Source of the DNA: Actinomycetota bacterium
Lineage (GTDB): Bacteria > Acidobacteriota > Blastocatellia > Chloracidobacteriales > Chloracidobacteriaceae
Assembly: GCA_013298335.1 (NCBI GenBank)
Contig: JAAFHI010000340.1
Span: 1 to 5,041, forward strand
Reading direction: 5' to 3'
Length of the DNA stretch: 5,041 nucleotides
This document shows, piece by piece, positions 4,785 to 5,041 of the stretch. The notes beneath the pieces are model-generated. The model searched no databases. It was not told where the DNA came from and saw nothing but the letters and a program-made list of their open reading frames with translations. Position 1 is the first letter of the stretch, and each line of letters starts with the position of its first letter. The translations under genes were made by a program, and so were the position numbers.

Positions 4785-5041
4785 CTCCACAATGACGCGG
4801 GTGGCGCCGGTGCGACCGAAGGTTTCCGGGTGGTACATCTCCTCGGCCTTCGCGGGGGCGACGCGGAAGACGCCCGGCGTGGTGGCCCGCGCGTAGTACG
4901 CAAAGGTGTAACTGCCCGCCGAAACCCATTCCGCGAACGCCTCCGCGCGGTCGTCGCGCAGATTCCGGTGCGAATACCACGGTCCCCACCACCAGTACTT
5001 TCCCCCCGATTCGAGGTCCGCGCCGGGCGGGGCCGCCTGTG
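4782..5041 (-). CDS. Alpha-2-macroglobulin family protein, C-terminal end (partial)
   Basis: Only the last 85 residues are visible; the gene begins beyond the right edge. The translation includes WYSHRNLRDDRAEAFAEW (21-38), then a strand SYTFAYYARATTPGVF (43-58), VAPAKAEEMYHPETFGR (60-76) and the terminal RVIVE. The combination 'RDDRAE...YxARATTPG.F.V.PAKAEEMY.PE.FGR' is the characteristic closing domain of large bacterial alpha-2-macroglobulins (YfhM-like). These are periplasmic, usually lipid-anchored proteins of about 1,500-2,000 residues thought to trap attacking proteases; the thioester and bait regions would be in the missing part. In many proteobacteria a penicillin-binding protein 1C gene follows; here the next gene on the same strand is a Tat-exported SDR instead. 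The stop TGA (4782-4784) abuts repeat DNA. Confidence 0.9.
   Translation of the reverse strand, partial: QAAPPGADLESGGKYWWWGPWYSHRNLRDDRAEAFAEWVSAGSYTFAYYARATTPGVFRVAPAKAEEMYHPETFGRTGATRVIVE

Overview
The window is high-GC bacterial DNA carrying five chromosomal-type genes, all on the minus strand, plus one AT-rich gene on the plus strand. The organism is probably Gram-negative: there is the end of a bacterial alpha-2-macroglobulin, a Tat-exported oxidoreductase and a LytS-type kinase with a LytTR-type regulator. Several families of short intergenic repeats resemble those of Verrucomicrobiota/Lentisphaerota, Planctomycetota and Acidobacteriota genomes. That phylum guess rests on repeat style and gene mix only and is weak.

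Layout, in minus-strand transcription order from the right edge. (a) 5041-4782 is the last 85 residues of an alpha-2-macroglobulin family protein. (b) 4781-4586 is intergenic, with a 26-bp perfect inverted repeat whose arms are themselves palindromes, a 12-bp direct duplication that includes the alpha-2-macroglobulin stop codon, and an 8-bp inverted repeat upstream of the next gene. (c) 4585-3431 is a Tat-signal extended SDR (NAD-dependent epimerase/dehydratase family). (d) 3426-2191 is a 12-TM transporter of the NTP/NDP-exchange (Tlc-like) family. It is separated from the SDR by 4 nt, has its ribosome binding site inside the SDR gene's end, and is surely co-transcribed with it. (e) 2209-1930 holds a 7-bp tandem repeat tract that overlaps the transporter's last codons, an 81-bp unit bounded by 16-bp perfect inverted repeats, and a 14-bp perfect palindrome just before the kinase start. 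(f) 1929-772 is a membrane LytS/YehU-like sensor histidine kinase. (g) 771-257 is an AT-rich stretch with a plus-strand gene for a small acidic protein that looks SMI1/KNR4 (SUKH)-like. (h) 256-1 is the N-terminal receiver domain of a response regulator, cut by the window edge.

The kinase and the response regulator would normally be adjacent in one operon as a signalling pair. Here a foreign-looking, oppositely oriented, possible immunity-protein gene sits exactly between them. That arrangement and the dense repeat content of the intergenic regions are the most interesting features. I see no CRISPR array, tRNA, rRNA, transposase or convincing new multi-gene system.
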